DNA of 64,000 nt from Bacteroidota bacterium (lineage in GTDB: Bacteria > Bacteroidota > Bacteroidia > 2-12-FULL-35-15), in assembly GCA_025963715.1 (NCBI GenBank), contig JAOQAG010000016.1, forward strand, positions 1 to 64,000, in the 5' to 3' direction. The translations under genes and the position numbers were made by a program. Positions within the stretch are counted from its first letter, which is position 1. The number at the start of each line of letters is the position of its first letter. The notes beneath the pieces were generated by a model that was not told the origin of the DNA, did not search any database, and saw only the letters and a list, made by a program, of their open reading frames with translations. Of the stretch, positions 34,601 through 40,147 are shown piece after piece.

Positions 34601-35017
34601 ACCAGTCGCTACCCATGTAATATTGTGTGTGGGGCCACCTACCTGCCAGCTTTCACCGCCGTTTGGCGATGTAAGAATCAGCGGTGCCGTAATGGTAAAT
34701 ACCGCGTTGCTCTGATCCACCGTGGCCGGTGTATTATAATCGAAAACCCTTACCAGGCAGTTCGTCGATGAGGTGTTTGGGATTGTCCATGAATACGAAG
34801 TTGCTGCAAGGTTAGTTGCCAGCGATGTCCAGGTGCTTCCGCCATTTGTGGAATAATCAACGGAAAAAAATCCGGAGGTACCGACTGATGTCCATGTGAT
34901 ATTATGAACAGTACAACCAGCCCAGATCTCGCCGCCATTTGGGGAAGACACGTTGATTGTTTGGGCATTTACAATAGATGTAAATACCACCGCAAGGAGG
35001 AGTAGTAATTTTTTCAT
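19433..35017 (-). CDS. Giant (~5,194 aa) T9SS-secreted multidomain repeat protein, adhesin-like
   Basis: Signal peptide MKKLLLLLAVVFTSIVNAQ starting at ATG 35017; ~20 Ig-like repeats, ~19 PKD-like Cys repeats, SBBP propeller, 8 further PKD-like repeats, C-terminal T9SS type A sorting domain. Confidence 0.93.
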   Translation of the reverse strand: MKKLLLLLAVVFTSIVNAQTINVSSPNGGEIWAGCTVHNITWTSVGTSGFFSVDYSTNGGSTWTSLATNLAATSYSWTIPNTSSTNCLVRVFDYNTPATVDQSNAVFTITAPLILTSPNGGESWQVGGPTHNITWVATGTGANLTLEYSINAGSSWTTITTTAVASSGSYTWTIPNTPSNQCLVRIRDVATPCMTDASDNLFTIAPGTPTFTVTAPNTATTYYAFQTYTITWTSQYIVNPNVMIEYSTDNGTTWITIVASVANSGSYNWTVPNTPSNQCLVRVSEFGNPSANDVSNVDFTISSPVITVSAPNTALTYYVANTYTITWSNTTLSGPNVKLEYSIDNGASWITIIASTNNVNSYNWTVPNTPSTQCLVRVSDALTPAISDVSNVDFTIAPQFITVTSPNGSENYPGCSSQTITWTRGGTLNNAKIEYSLDGGATWTTIVASYNAGAGTSCSYTWGTVPNTPSTNCLIRVTDISIPTATDVSNGAFTISQNTAIIVNTPNGGEVWQVGGPTQNITWAAVGTSTNLTIQYSTDNGATWITITTTANAASGTYPWTIPNTPSTTCLVKIYDVSNTCKFDISNAVFTISPPTPVITVTNPNTALTYYVASVNTISWNSAYLSSSFVKIEYSIDNGATWISIVASVANSGSYSWTTPNTPSTQCLVRVSEFGNPVVNDISNVDFTIASPFITVTSPNTGTENWQGCSSQTITWNRGGTTNNDKIEYSLDGGATWITIVTSYNAGAGTSCSYTWGTVPNTPSTNCLIRVTDVSLPAATDLSNNPFTISQNTAIIVNTPNGGESWQVGGPAQNITWAAAGTSTNLTIQYSTDNGATWITITTTANAASGLYVWTIPNTPSSQCLVKIYDAANPCKFDLSNAVFTIAPPTEIITVTAPNTAVTYYVANTYSITWTSAYLVSSFVKLEYSIDNGASWITIVASVANSGVYNWTVPNTPSTQCLVRVSEFGTPAVNDISNVDFTIAPQFITVTSPNTGTENWPGCSTQTITWTRGGTTNNDKIDYSLDGGATWITLIASYNAGAGTSCSYSWAGIPNTPSTNCLVRVTDVSIPTATDISNNPFTISPNTSIIVTAPNGGENWQVGGPTQNITWAAVGTSTNLTIQYSINNGSTWTTITTTANAASGLYVWTIPNTPSNQCLVKIYDAANPCKFDISDALFTISPGTPTFTVTAPNTAVTYYALQTYTITWTSQYIVNPNVMIEYSINNGASWITIVSSVANSGSYNWTVPNTPSTQCLVRVSEFGNPSANDISNVDFTISSPVITVTAPNTALTYYVANTYTITWSNTTLSGPNVKLEYSIDNGASWITIVAATNNVNSYNWTVPNTPSTQCLVKVSDAASPATFDVSNVDFTIASQFIIVTSPNGGENFQGCSSQTITWNRGGTVNNAKIEYSLDGGATWTTIVASYNAGAGTSCSYTWGTVPNTPSTNCLIRVTDVSVPTATDVSNFPFSIIQNTAIIVNTPNGGEIWQVGGPTQNITWAAVGTSTNLTIQYSTDNGATWNTITTTANAASGTYPWTIPNTPSTQCLVKIFDASNTCKFDVSNATFTISPPTPVITVTAPNTAVTYYVANAYNINWTSAYLSSSFVKIEYSIDNGASWISIVASVANSGSYTWTVPNTPSTQCLVRVSEFGNPSVNDISNVDFTIAPQFITVTSPNGGENWQGCSTQTITWTRGGTTNNAKIEYSINGGTTWITLNASYNGGAGTTCSYTWAPIPNTPSTNCLVRVTDVSIPTATDISNTPFTIPLNTSIIVTAPNGGEVWQVGGPTQNITWAAVGTSTNLTIQYSTDNGATWTTITTTAVASSGLYNWTIPNTPGTQCLVRIYDAANPCKIDQSDAVFTILPGTPFITVTAPNTAVTYYVGSTYSINWNYAYLSSSFVKIEYSIDNGGTWIVISAAYTNTGSYSWTVPNTPSTQCLVRVSDYGNLSTNDISNVDFTIAPAIVVTAPNGGENLGSCTTTSINWTAGGCSGNYKLEYSINGGGAWTTIVASYAATTTGACSYTWTLPTTPSANCLVRVSDASVPTKIDQSNAVFTISPAITVTQPNFGGSYVVGSVLNITWTSSGVSNFYNIEYSTNGGSTWTTIVFNTNITTNTYAWTIPNAPSTNCLVRITDNVNTCKRDQSDVVFTITTTTPAITVTAPNGGENWQTCSTQNINWNASGTSGTYNLDYSTNGGSTWTSIITSYAAAGSTCSYAWSVPNTISSSCLVRVTDAVVGTRIDQSDAAFNITGLALTASGTATICNGNSTPLTASGTASYSWLPVTGLSATNISNPIANPSTTTTYTVTGTTGGCSNTATVTITVNPVPTVGVSPSTIAICTGGSTTLMASGAAAYTWLPATGLSSTTAPTVTAAPTGTTTYTVTGTTGGCAATATSAITVNPIPTVATSGSGTICNGASANLNATGATTYTWSPGTGLSSTTVANPTASPTTSITYTVSGTSLGCTATASVPVTVNPLPNISTSGNVSICLGSSAVVTASGATSYNWSPGAGLSNPNIANPSVSPAATTTYTITGTTAGCSNTTTVIVTVNPVPTVTATGTTTVCQGTSTPLTASGATTYSWSPAAGLSSTTSPTPTATPGTTTTYTVTGTSGGCTATATVTITVTPIPVVSVSGTTTICNGTSTNLTANGATNYSWLPTTGLSAANINNPVANPTATTTYTVTGSTGSCSATTTVTLTVNPIPNVTAIGTATVCAGTSTSLNASGAVTYVWTPATGLSNANVANPVATPATTTTYTVNGTSTGCSASTSVTVTVTPLPVISVSGTTGICSGGSTALTASGATTYSWAPATGLSATNIANPIASPTTTTTYTVSGTFGSCTGTTTVTITVNPIPVINVSGTTTICNGSSTSLSASGASTSYAWLPATGLSNASINNPVANPTTTTTYTVTGTSGGCSGSTTVTITVNPAPTVAAGGTATICSGTSTPLSASGATTYSWLPTTGLSSPTVANPNASPATTTTYTVTGTTAGCTGTATVTITVVPTPTVAATGGSTICAGSSATLNATGATTYSWLPATGLSNPNIANPSASPATTTTYTVTGTNGSCSNTATVTISVNPVPTVAATGTATICSGSSTPLSATGATTYSWLPTTGLSNASIANPTATPATTTTYTVTGTSLGCSASATVTITVNPTPTANAGSPATICLGSGGTTLNASGGTMYSWLPATGLSATNIANPTANPTSTTTYTVTVGNGSCSSTASVTVTVNTLPSVNAGSDASINCSGSATLSASGGTTYTWLPTAGLSNPNIANPIATPAATTSYTVTGTTGGCSGTDVVVVTVSPLTANAGPNVTICAGTSTTLGGSATGATTTYAWTSAQRFGSTGADRGLATAADAAGNQYITGTFNGTVTFGTFTLTSAGGYDTYIVKVSPAGTVLWAQRGGGASSELGNGIAVDPSGNVYVTGYMTTGSATFGSFTITSAGSNDVFLAKYNSTGTCQWALRAGGASSDLSNGIAADASGVWITGTFTGASVGFGSGVTISAHTATDEDLFVARYNSAGICQWAAAGGSSNNVEAGTGVSVDAAGNAYMTGYSRGTTTFGTFSLPVNADGDLLVVKYNSTGVCQWAKYGGSVGAGDYGRAIVTDGAGNSYVTGSIGGTSGFFGSLTTTGPGSDAFITKYNSAGVEQWAKAIGGTGADAFYGICLDPLSGNIYATGYSTSASVTIGSSVLTSFGASGQVLLGIFNSSGTGLFGIKSNSVSPGGDYAYGIGADGAGNAYITGTFNATGGTTATFGSTTLTSSGAGDAYIAKLLTTSSLSYAWSPATGLSSTTVASPTATPTSTTNYVLTVTSGSCTSSDTVLVTVAPAPTASVSAPATICSGSSTTLTATGGTTYSWLPVTGLSSPTVASPVASPTTTTTYTVTVSNGGSCTSTATVTITVNPAPVANAGSDVTIACGGSTTLGASGGSTYSWSPTAGLSNPNIANPVATPASTITYTVTVSNGSCSSTDAVVVTTGNLTANAGPDVTICSGNSTTLSGSSTGGSSTAWVNIATSYNYTQAVGTYTAITGGTVWLNGASTSMDDVVSGAVTIPSFTYNNVAYTTAYICTNGFISLGSTVPGTTDYNPISSLNTYAGGVISAFGVDLNKSTTGTPEIRYQTVGNEFIVQYQDMGRYASTGTLDRVSFQIRLNTVTKQINIVYKAPTTVGAGTSYPEIGLRGADNTFATNVHNRTVTSSTGPWVNSTRGSVPSDYCYFSSGSPTTIPGNGTTFTWSVPASTTTTYAWTPPTGLSSTTIANPVATPTTTTTYTLTATNGSCTAVDMVTVTVLSGSSVSAGADVAICGGGNTTLTATGGGTYLWAPATGLSATNIANPVATPTTTTTYTVTVSNGTCSFTDNVVVTVNPLPAQPSAITGSTTVCSGSTATYSITPVSGATSYTWTLPGGWTGTSTTPSITATATTTGGTISVVANNACGTGLAQTLAVNISTIPTQPVAITGATIVCQGLGTTYSVAAVSGATSYTWVLPSGWSGTSTTNSISATAGTTGGTISITANSSCGTSTAQTLAITVNPVPAQPAAISGNTSFCSGTSQTYSVTVDPSATSYTWSLPGGWSGTSTTNTINATAGTSSGSIIVTANNGCGSSTPQSLAVIVNSAPAQPSAMTGTNSICPGSAAVYSVTNDPSATFYSWTLPGGWSGSSISNLITATANTSGGTISVTANNGCGASTPQSMVININSAPVQPGAITGSTTICSGTNNTYAVATDPNVTNYVWSLPGGWSGTSTTNTISATANATSGTITVTPGNACGLGTAQTVNITVNTTPAQPAAITGTTTICEGTTQTYSVPADAAATGYTWTLPGDWSGTSSTETITATAGVMNGNIMVTADNACGSSTAQSVAVTVNPLPVFPVAITGNNTVCGASTQVYSVPADATATSFNWTLPGGWSGTSTTETISVTTNGTSGTISVYASNGCGNGGMQQLAIDVQSAPVQPTLVAADSIICDGAVASFQVNTDPNASGYTWTLPATWTGTSTTNGITTTATTNSGIVSVTENNACGTSTALNINVTVNPLPNVSLTSFTPVCDNGPAFTLSGGSPAGGTYSGTGVTGGTTFTPTTSGAGTFVITYTYSDANSCANNDTSNIVVDLCTGVAAANENNTVTVYPNPFIDYTTVSIGKSIQLNGTEIHIFDVLGKEVMILSNIHTYDVRVDRKDLTKGVYFYRLINDNKEISSGKLVVQ
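19990..21940 (-). repeat. Array of 8 PKD-like domains of the TICxGTxxxYSV...ATSYTWTLPGGWSGTSTTxxIxATA type
   Basis: Counted in the provided translation; approximate boundaries. Confidence 0.85.
23690..25030 (-). other. Seven-repeat SBBP beta-propeller module
   Basis: Seven units of xADxxGNxYxTGxxxG...FGSxTxTSxGxxDxFxxKYNSxGxxQWAxxxGG; approximate boundaries. Confidence 0.8.
25090..28260 (-). repeat. Array of 14 PKD-like domains (TICxGxSTxLxASGATTYSWxPxTGLS...TTTYTVTGTxxGC)
   Basis: Counted in the provided translation; two conserved Cys per unit; approximate boundaries. Confidence 0.85.
28270..34960 (-). repeat. Array of Ig-like ~95-100-aa repeats (GPI-anchored Ser-Thr-rich / Kre9-KNH-like family)
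   Basis: Repeated TVTSPNGGExW...ITWxxxGT...IEYSxDxGxTWxxIxxS...YxWTIPNTPSTxCLVRVxD. Confidence 0.85.
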
Positions 35018-35318
35018 TTCAGGAAGTAAGTAGTTTTGCGTGTTTAGTGTTTCATTTTCGCGGTGCAATGATAGTGAAATACAGATTAGTAACATTTATT
35101 TGTTAATAAATATTAAAACGGATTGGCTGTGTTGTTCTTTTTTGTATATAAAGAAAATGTATATCTTGTTGTTAATCAGTGGTTTGAATTGTTTGGCGGG
35201 AAGGTTTGTTAACGATTTTTTAATTCCGGGTGGAGGAGGTGTTTTTTCGGCAAAACAGCAATTTTTTCCGATTTATTAATAAAGCCACAGATTCACAGAA
35301 AAACAATTAAAAATTCAG

Positions 35319-35419
35319 CACAAAAGGCACAAAAGAAAACATAAGAAGAGATGTAACATATCAATGTTTTAAGTGTGTTTAACAAACACAGTCTTATGTT
35401 TTCTTTTGTGCCTTTTGTG
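35319..35419. repeat. 27-bp inverted repeat CACAAAAGGCACAAAAGAAAACATAAG
   Basis: Arms 35319-35345 and 35393-35419 are exact reverse complements; extra half copy near 35472-35494. Confidence 0.85.
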
Positions 35420-35578
35420 GTAGAAAGGGGCGGAGCACATATTAGCATGTTACACATCGCCTTTCACTTTTCTTTTGTACCTTTTGTGGTAGAAAAATAA
35501 CACAGTTCAACAGCGGAGGTGCATAATTATTTTTCGATTTTTTAATCTGTGAACCGGTGGCTGTTCTATATTTGCCGC

Positions 35579-35932
35579 ATGCAAAAACTCCGTCATTACG
35601 AAAATCTCCACATTCCGCTCTGGCTCTTAAAAGATACCTGCTGGATGCTTCAATGGAAAGCCCTGGGTGTTACCATGATCGTTCCTACCATGTCCGTTGC
35701 TGTGATCATTGCAGTAAAAACATGGCGTGAGCGTGATGATGAATTCTGGATCAACCTCGCTATTTGTTTTTGGATCGCAGCCAATTCCTATTGGATGATC
35801 TGTGAATTTACAGGACACGAAAAAATAAAAGATTATGCAGGATTTCCTTTCCTCGTGGGGATGATCTGCGTAGCGTGGTTTTATATCAAACGACTGATCA
35901 TCAATAAAGACGACAAGAGTATTTTGGATTAA
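35579..35932 (+). CDS. Hypothetical small membrane protein
   Basis: MQKLRHYENLHIPLWLLKDTCWMLQWKALG... two or three TM segments; ATG 35579 preferred. Confidence 0.65.
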   Translation: MQKLRHYENLHIPLWLLKDTCWMLQWKALGVTMIVPTMSVAVIIAVKTWRERDDEFWINLAICFWIAANSYWMICEFTGHEKIKDYAGFPFLVGMICVAWFYIKRLIINKDDKSILD

Positions 35933-35936
35933 TATT

Positions 35937-36078
35937 CGTTCACTGGTTCAATAGTTTATTGGTTCATTAGTCGCCAGGCCCAGGCTAAATAACCAAAGCA
36001 CAGTTAGCGCACATACAGCATAAGTTTAGAAAACACACAGCACACCAATGAACTATTGAACCAATAAACCAATAAACC
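35937..36078. repeat. Inverted pair of TTATTGGTTCAATAGTTCATTGG-type repeats
   Basis: CACTGGTTCAATAGTTTATTGGTTCATTAG near 35941 versus CAATGAACTATTGAACCAATAAACCAATAAACC near 36046; related sequence at about 19208-19255 and 59913-59960. Confidence 0.65.
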
Positions 36079-36081
36079 TTT

Positions 36082-36741
36082 TTATGTCAATCCCGTGTAC
36101 TTCAGATTTTTGCTTGCCAATACAATGTAAAATATATCAATAATCAAATACGCAACCACCATGGCGATGATCCAATGATTTTGCGGCCAGTGCATGATGA
36201 TCATCGCACCGCAAAACAAACTGCCGAGCATGCGGCTCCATGCAGCGATATACGAAATCCCTTTTTCCAGTGGCGCCCGCAACATCATTCCCAAACACGA
36301 TGCGGAAATTAATAACTGGATCGCGTAAGCGGAATTGGCCCCGATCGGATTTTCATTTCCATCCTTAATATAAAAATACAATACAGCCAGCCATGCTAAA
36401 ATGGAGTACGCAAAAAATGCTTTGAAATATTTCTGGTTCTGCGGAAGCACCTGTTTATAACCATACCGGAACATACTGAACACAATAAAACAATCAAGCG
36501 CAAACCAGCCGTAATAACCAATTTGAATGATTTCGCCCATATCCTGGCGAAAAACGAAGGCCCACAAAAATTCCCATGCAAAGTTGGCGCCCACTACGCT
36601 TGCCGAGATGCCTACAAATTTATATTTGATAATTCCCCTGATCACAAATACATAACAAAGGATCCAGAAAAAAGCGCCGATCCCGAATAAAATTAATTCC
36701 GGCAGCGTGTACGTTGCCCTGTTTAACCAATAGTTGCTCAT
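36082..36741 (-). CDS. Multi-TM protein resembling Pyr4/PaxB-type integral-membrane terpene cyclases (tentative)
   Basis: About 7 TM segments with ISASVVGANFAWEFLWAFVF...WFALDCFIVFSMFRYG and C-terminal acidic residue motif LIIDIFYIVL. Confidence 0.45.
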   Translation of the reverse strand: MSNYWLNRATYTLPELILFGIGAFFWILCYVFVIRGIIKYKFVGISASVVGANFAWEFLWAFVFRQDMGEIIQIGYYGWFALDCFIVFSMFRYGYKQVLPQNQKYFKAFFAYSILAWLAVLYFYIKDGNENPIGANSAYAIQLLISASCLGMMLRAPLEKGISYIAAWSRMLGSLFCGAMIIMHWPQNHWIIAMVVAYLIIDIFYIVLASKNLKYTGLT

Positions 36742-36755
36742 GATTTCCGTTTTTT

Positions 36756-38450
36756 TTAAATTATTTTTTTTATAAATACAATGATCTTGTGCAATGTTTC
36801 AAACCCAAACGGCAAATGTCCGCTCCACTGTAAACCTTGCTCATAGCGCTTTTTATCCTTCCAGCGGATCAGCTTTAAAATAAAAGGTTCCTGTAAATCA
36901 TAAATTTTACATTTTGCCGCATTGCTTTTCGATGCATCTAAAATATTATTTACTGCGCGCTTTGCCGCTTCATTCGCGCCTTCCATAGTCGCTAAGTCGG
37001 TGTTGGTTTTTACATAATCCGATGCCAGGAAAAAATTTGGGATCTGTGTATACGAGTATGGGCGAAGGTCCCAGGAGTTAACCGTATTTACCAAAAGTGG
37101 TTCTTTGTTTTCCACATGCGCATTAAATTCAATATCCGGATCAATAAACGAGGTGTGGAGATCTTCATCCCTCAGCACCATTTTTCCGTTCACATTCAAA
37201 CTTCGTTTCAGCTGTGCCCAGATCTCTTTCACGATCTCGTCCTTACTGCAATTTTTTGCCGTTTTGCCATAAATAATTCCGGGTGTATCCCAATCGGAAA
37301 CATCCACCGATAAAATGCCTTTGATGTGTCCGTCGCCGTATTTCGACAAGTCCACATTTTTCCAGAATTGCTTTTGTGAAATAGAAGTCAGCGCCCAGGG
37401 CGTATCAATGTAAATGGCATGTCCGTGGATCAGCGGCAGATCATTATTCAGATAAAACTGGGAGCCGTTCATCCATGAAACTTCCGTACTTAATAATTTT
37501 ACATTCGCCAGTGTTGGATCCAGGTAAATTAAATTATCATCCAGCAGAGGTGCAATACGCTCCACCGGCATGGCCGAAATGTAGTAATCAGCAGTAACAA
37601 TTAATTCGCTTCCGTCTTCTTGTTTTACCGTCACGGAAGTAATTTGTTTTTTATCGCTGTTGATCTTTACGGTCGGACAATTAATAAAAAATTGTACGCC
37701 TTGTTCCTTCAAATGCTTTACCCATGGGTTGATCCAGGCTTCGTTCGTAGGTGCATTCAGGATGCGGTCGCTGCTCATGCCCGGCGAGGCAATATCAAAC
37801 ATCAGTTGTAAAAACACATCGCCGCCGGTTTTTGTACTCGCTACTTCGGCGCGTGCAGCCACCAGCGTACGGGTAAGCCCGCGTACAAACATGGTGCGGT
37901 ATGCTTCCGAACGGTTATCGGCATCCAGGAACTCCCACCAGCCAATGCGCTCGTACTCATTCTTGCGCCGGTTGCGGCAGCTCGTCATTAATTGCCAGAC
38001 TTTCTCTGCAAAAAATTCTTTGTCATCCTCGCTCAATCCAAGATCAACACCTTCTATATTTTGGAAAATTTCTTTGGCTTCTTTCAGCGAACGGGGAAAA
38101 CGTGCAGGCATTACCACAGCTTCCTTATCAAAACGCGCCATCAGGATCTGTGATGTTTCCGTTAAATTATCGAGCACGCCGTTTTTATTTCCCTGGAAAG
38201 GAATTTCCGCCATGGTAGCGGTGACGTGTTTGTAAAATCGTGGAAAAAAACGGAAGCCGTGTTCGCCCGGCAAATTTTTTCTGCCACCGGTGCCCGTGTC
38301 CGGAACGTCCACACTGCGGGCTTTTCCGCCCAACCAGTCTTTTGCTTCATACACTTCTACCGCAAAGCCGCGGTTGATCAGTTCGTGTGCGGCACTTAAA
38401 CCCGCCACACCGCCACCAAGAATGGCCACTTTTAATTTTTGTTTTTGCAT
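36756..38450 (-). CDS. FAD-dependent oxidoreductase, phytoene desaturase / hydroxysqualene dehydroxylase-like
   Basis: N-terminal VAILGGGVAGLSAAHELINRGFAVEVYEAKDWLGGKARS; C-terminal LASDYVKTNTDLATMEGANEAAKRAVNNIL; ATG 38450 preferred. Confidence 0.85.
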   Translation of the reverse strand: MQKQKLKVAILGGGVAGLSAAHELINRGFAVEVYEAKDWLGGKARSVDVPDTGTGGRKNLPGEHGFRFFPRFYKHVTATMAEIPFQGNKNGVLDNLTETSQILMARFDKEAVVMPARFPRSLKEAKEIFQNIEGVDLGLSEDDKEFFAEKVWQLMTSCRNRRKNEYERIGWWEFLDADNRSEAYRTMFVRGLTRTLVAARAEVASTKTGGDVFLQLMFDIASPGMSSDRILNAPTNEAWINPWVKHLKEQGVQFFINCPTVKINSDKKQITSVTVKQEDGSELIVTADYYISAMPVERIAPLLDDNLIYLDPTLANVKLLSTEVSWMNGSQFYLNNDLPLIHGHAIYIDTPWALTSISQKQFWKNVDLSKYGDGHIKGILSVDVSDWDTPGIIYGKTAKNCSKDEIVKEIWAQLKRSLNVNGKMVLRDEDLHTSFIDPDIEFNAHVENKEPLLVNTVNSWDLRPYSYTQIPNFFLASDYVKTNTDLATMEGANEAAKRAVNNILDASKSNAAKCKIYDLQEPFILKLIRWKDKKRYEQGLQWSGHLPFGFETLHKIIVFIKKII

Positions 38451-38721
38451 AAAAGGATTGAAATTTCTTTTTTGCAAAATGTACACTTTTTTTATGTGCT
38501 TAGCAATCCAGTTTAGGAAGGAAACTTACAGGGTACAGATAAGGGTACAGATAGCAAACAGGAACGAATATTACGAATCTATGTGTGAACTGTGTATAAC
38601 GGAACGTGGATGAAACGGGTGTTGCGGATAAGAACAGATTTAGCATCGGTTGCATAAATATCGGAAAATACCCGAAAAAAACAGCTTACGCCCAGATTGG
38701 TATATTAGTACAAATTGGTAT

Positions 38722-39213
38722 TTAGTAGATTTGCTTCTTCAACGCCACCATCTTTAACGCCGTCACAGCCGCTTCATCTCCTTTGTTTCCGTGTTTTCCA
38801 CCGGCTCTGTCCTGCGCCTGCTGCATGGTATTTGGGGTAAGTAAACCGAAGATCACGGGCTTGTTGTATTTCAGGCTTACATTGGTAACACCTTGTGCAA
38901 CCGCATCGCAGATAAAATCAAAATGGCGGGTTTCTCCCTGGATCACACAGCCCAGCGCAATTACTGCATCAATGGATTTATCTTCGCATAAGTATTGAGA
39001 ACCTAAGGTCAGTTCAAAACTCCCGGGCACAGTGGTGATGATGATATCGTCTTTTGATACGCCGTTTTTTACCAATGTAGCTACAGCACCGTCAAACAAG
39101 GCGCCTGTAATTTCCTGGTTCCATTCGGATAATACAATCCCAATGCGCATCCCTTTCCCGTTTGGAATAACTGTTTGATCGAAGTTGGATAAATTTTTTA
39201 ATGCTGATGACAT
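38722..39213 (-). CDS. ribH: 6,7-dimethyl-8-ribityllumazine synthase
   Basis: VPGSFELTLGSQYL, ALGCVIQGETRHFDFICDAVAQGV, PVIFGLLTPNTMQQAQDRAGGKHGNKGDEAA; ATG 39213 preferred. Confidence 0.97.
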   Translation of the reverse strand: MSSALKNLSNFDQTVIPNGKGMRIGIVLSEWNQEITGALFDGAVATLVKNGVSKDDIIITTVPGSFELTLGSQYLCEDKSIDAVIALGCVIQGETRHFDFICDAVAQGVTNVSLKYNKPVIFGLLTPNTMQQAQDRAGGKHGNKGDEAAVTALKMVALKKQIY

Positions 39214-39283
39214 ATCGTGTGTGCGTTTTTTTGTGAAAATATTCTGTTGCAAAGATCAGGAATCCATCTTTGTCTGAAAAAAG

Positions 39284-39315
39284 AAAAGGTGACTTTTTTT
39301 CAAAAATCACCTTTT
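39284..39315 (-). terminator. Rho-independent terminator
   Basis: AAAAGGTGA / TCACCTTTT hairpin downstream of the TPR gene. Confidence 0.65.
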
Positions 39316-39335
39316 AAAATTTTTATGCGAAAGAA

Positions 39336-40025
39336 TTAAATATTTCCCTGCAATGCTTTTGCATGTGCAATGTATTTATCCATTTCTTTTCCTTCCATTG
39401 TTTCGGAAAATTCGTTTTTAATGCGCTCGTATAATTTCACTGCATCTGCATAATTTCCTTTATCTTCATTTGCCATTGCTGCTTTTTTCAGATAAATAGG
39501 AGTAGTAAACTGGTTGTTGGTTTGATCAGCCGCTTTTAAATAATACGTGATCGCTTCATCCGTTTTTCCCAATTCCATGTTTGCATCGCCGATACAGCCT
39601 GTTGCAACCGGTCCAACAATCTGGTCTTTCCCGTTAAACGCCTGTAAATGTGTGATCGCATCTTCATATTGCCCTTTTCTCAAATAACAAACACCAAGGT
39701 AATATTCCGCTAAATTCCCGGAAGGAGTAATGCTGTAATCATCCACAATCTGTGAAAAACCGGCAATGTCGCCGCCATCACCATTGATCGCTTTGTCAAG
39801 AGAGTCTTTCTCAAAATATTGTTCTGCTTTGAACATTTTTGATTTCGCCTCTGTTTCCTGCCCCGCTACATACCAATATTTATAGGCGAAATAACCACCT
39901 ACCAGTATCACAATGGCACTTGCAATGATTGCTAAACTTTTTTTGTTGTTCTCAAGAAAAAGTTCTGTTTTACTAAATGCTTGTTCAACATCTACTATTG
40001 GTTGATCTTTCGTTTCTTTTGCCAT
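39336..40025 (-). CDS. Membrane-anchored tetratricopeptide repeat protein
   Basis: One TM then TPR-like units (YYLGVCYLRKGQYEDAITHLQAF; GDANMELGKTDEAITYYLKAA). Confidence 0.8.
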   Translation of the reverse strand: MAKETKDQPIVDVEQAFSKTELFLENNKKSLAIIASAIVILVGGYFAYKYWYVAGQETEAKSKMFKAEQYFEKDSLDKAINGDGGDIAGFSQIVDDYSITPSGNLAEYYLGVCYLRKGQYEDAITHLQAFNGKDQIVGPVATGCIGDANMELGKTDEAITYYLKAADQTNNQFTTPIYLKKAAMANEDKGNYADAVKLYERIKNEFSETMEGKEMDKYIAHAKALQGNI

Positions 40026-40147
40026 AATGCTTTTTAAATTCTTGTTTCGGATTGCAAAAATAAGTTTTTTTTGCAATATCCATAATTTAATATCTAAAAT
40101 ATGATCCAAACAGTCAATTTTTAGGTAATTTAGAGGCGAATAAAGCC

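Noticed and set aside
19589-34968. Dozens of antisense or out-of-frame ORFs across the giant gene
   Set aside because: Repeat-driven mirror ORFs of the Thr/Ser/Val-rich coding strand with similar spurious sequences at each repeat
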